41,779 bases of DNA, taken from contig WQWA01000016.1 of NCBI GenBank assembly GCA_009785505.1, forward strand, positions 1 through 41,779. The letters are read 5' to 3'. This DNA comes from Bacteroidales bacterium (GTDB lineage: Bacteria; Bacteroidota; Bacteroidia; Bacteroidales; P3). A program made the translations under genes and the position numbers. Under the pieces are notes generated by a model. It had not been told where the DNA came from, made no database searches, and was given only the letters and a program-made list of their open reading frames with translations. Position 1 is the first letter of the stretch. Every line of letters begins with the position of its first letter. This document shows, piece after piece, positions 41,524 to 41,779 of this stretch.

Positions 41524-41779
41524 ATGAGAAAATTTTTACTTGCATTACTTCCGTTTTTCCTATTTGCACAGCAGGCTTTGTCTGCAGACACACTGACTTT
41601 TACAAACAGCTCGGGGCTTGATGTAGTTTCGGTTTCTACCCTTTCAAATTCTGCAACTGTTTCATCGGGCTCTGTTTTAAAAATCTCGGGTACTTTGAAT
41701 TTTGCACCGGACCCTTCAGCTGTTTCTATGCGTCAAAGTTCTGCTTCTGAGGACGACAGTGACAGGTTTATCCCTGAGC
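41524..41779 (+). CDS. Secreted protein, N-terminal part only (cut by window end)
   Basis: An open frame of 85 codons running off the window. It begins MRKFLLALLPFFLFAQQALS, a signal peptide sharing PFFLFAQQ with that of the upstream T9SS protein. The start of the mature part is Ser/Thr-rich (DTLTFTNSSGLDVVSVSTLS). It lies 8 bases downstream of the lamin-tail gene, so they form an operon. Too little is present for a family call; the context suggests another surface or cell-wall protein. Confidence 0.75.
   Translation, partial: MRKFLLALLPFFLFAQQALSADTLTFTNSSGLDVVSVSTLSNSATVSSGSVLKISGTLNFAPDPSAVSMRQSSASEDDSDRFIPE

Overview
The window looks like chromosomal DNA from a member of the Bacteroidetes, most likely Bacteroidales. 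Three things point there. Promoters have the phylum-specific form TTTG, about 20 bases, then TAnnTTTG. Ribosome binding sites are weak or absent. The gene families are typical of the phylum: type IX secretion (T9SS) C-terminal sorting domains, DUF4270 and DUF3332 lipoproteins, an MbnP-family lipoprotein, a short GT5 glycogen-synthase-like protein and butyrate kinase. There is no phage, transposon, CRISPR array or tRNA. Most of the window is dense housekeeping DNA, with secreted or surface genes at about 10-16 kb and at the right edge.

Layout. 1-830 (minus): the end of a probable 6S RNA, zapA and a small coiled-coil gene. 939-1415 (plus): a Rieske-like lipoprotein with altered ligand residues. 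1456-4245 (minus): groES-groEL with a repeat-filled gap, then a DUF3332 lipoprotein. 4367-7852 (plus): hflX and the membrane pyrophosphatase hppA. 7915-15792 (minus): an M3 peptidase, an outer-membrane barrel and a 1606-residue T9SS cargo built on about 26 beta-helix coils. 16147-18824 (plus): panC and parE. 18826-26204 (minus): an unbroken eight-gene run with one recognised promoter (PPIase lipoprotein, surA-like, moxR-like ATPase, MbnP lipoprotein, threonine-synthase-like enzyme, mlaE, mlaF, cvpA), mostly envelope functions. 26381-29886 (plus): lpxD-truB, then queA-ruvC. 29936-32892 (minus): greA, a previously uncalled 40-residue gene, an RsmI-like methylase and dnaA. 33087-33497 (plus): a thioesterase. 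33501-35182 (minus): metG broken by an apparent one-base deletion. 35266-37679 (plus): a serine hydrolase and butyrate kinase. 37717-40215 (minus): a GT5-like gene and DUF4270. 40394 to the end (plus): a lamin-tail T9SS cargo and a cut-off secreted protein.

The less ordinary signals are mostly non-coding. Short palindromic repeats of several families occupy chosen places: between convergent genes as two-way terminators, inside groES-groEL, and in frame inside the 3' end of ruvC. Ten promoters share exactly 20 bases between their two boxes, and six share an extended ATTTGGT upstream box. The queA leader can form two exclusive hairpins and resembles a preQ1 aptamer by eye. The greA leader carries a terminator-like hairpin, reminiscent of the E. 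coli greA leader. I did not find an obviously new multi-gene defence or metabolic system. The strongest novelty candidates are the giant beta-helix cargo with its barrel partner, the two leaders, the repeat family that enters coding sequence, and the altered Rieske-like lipoprotein.
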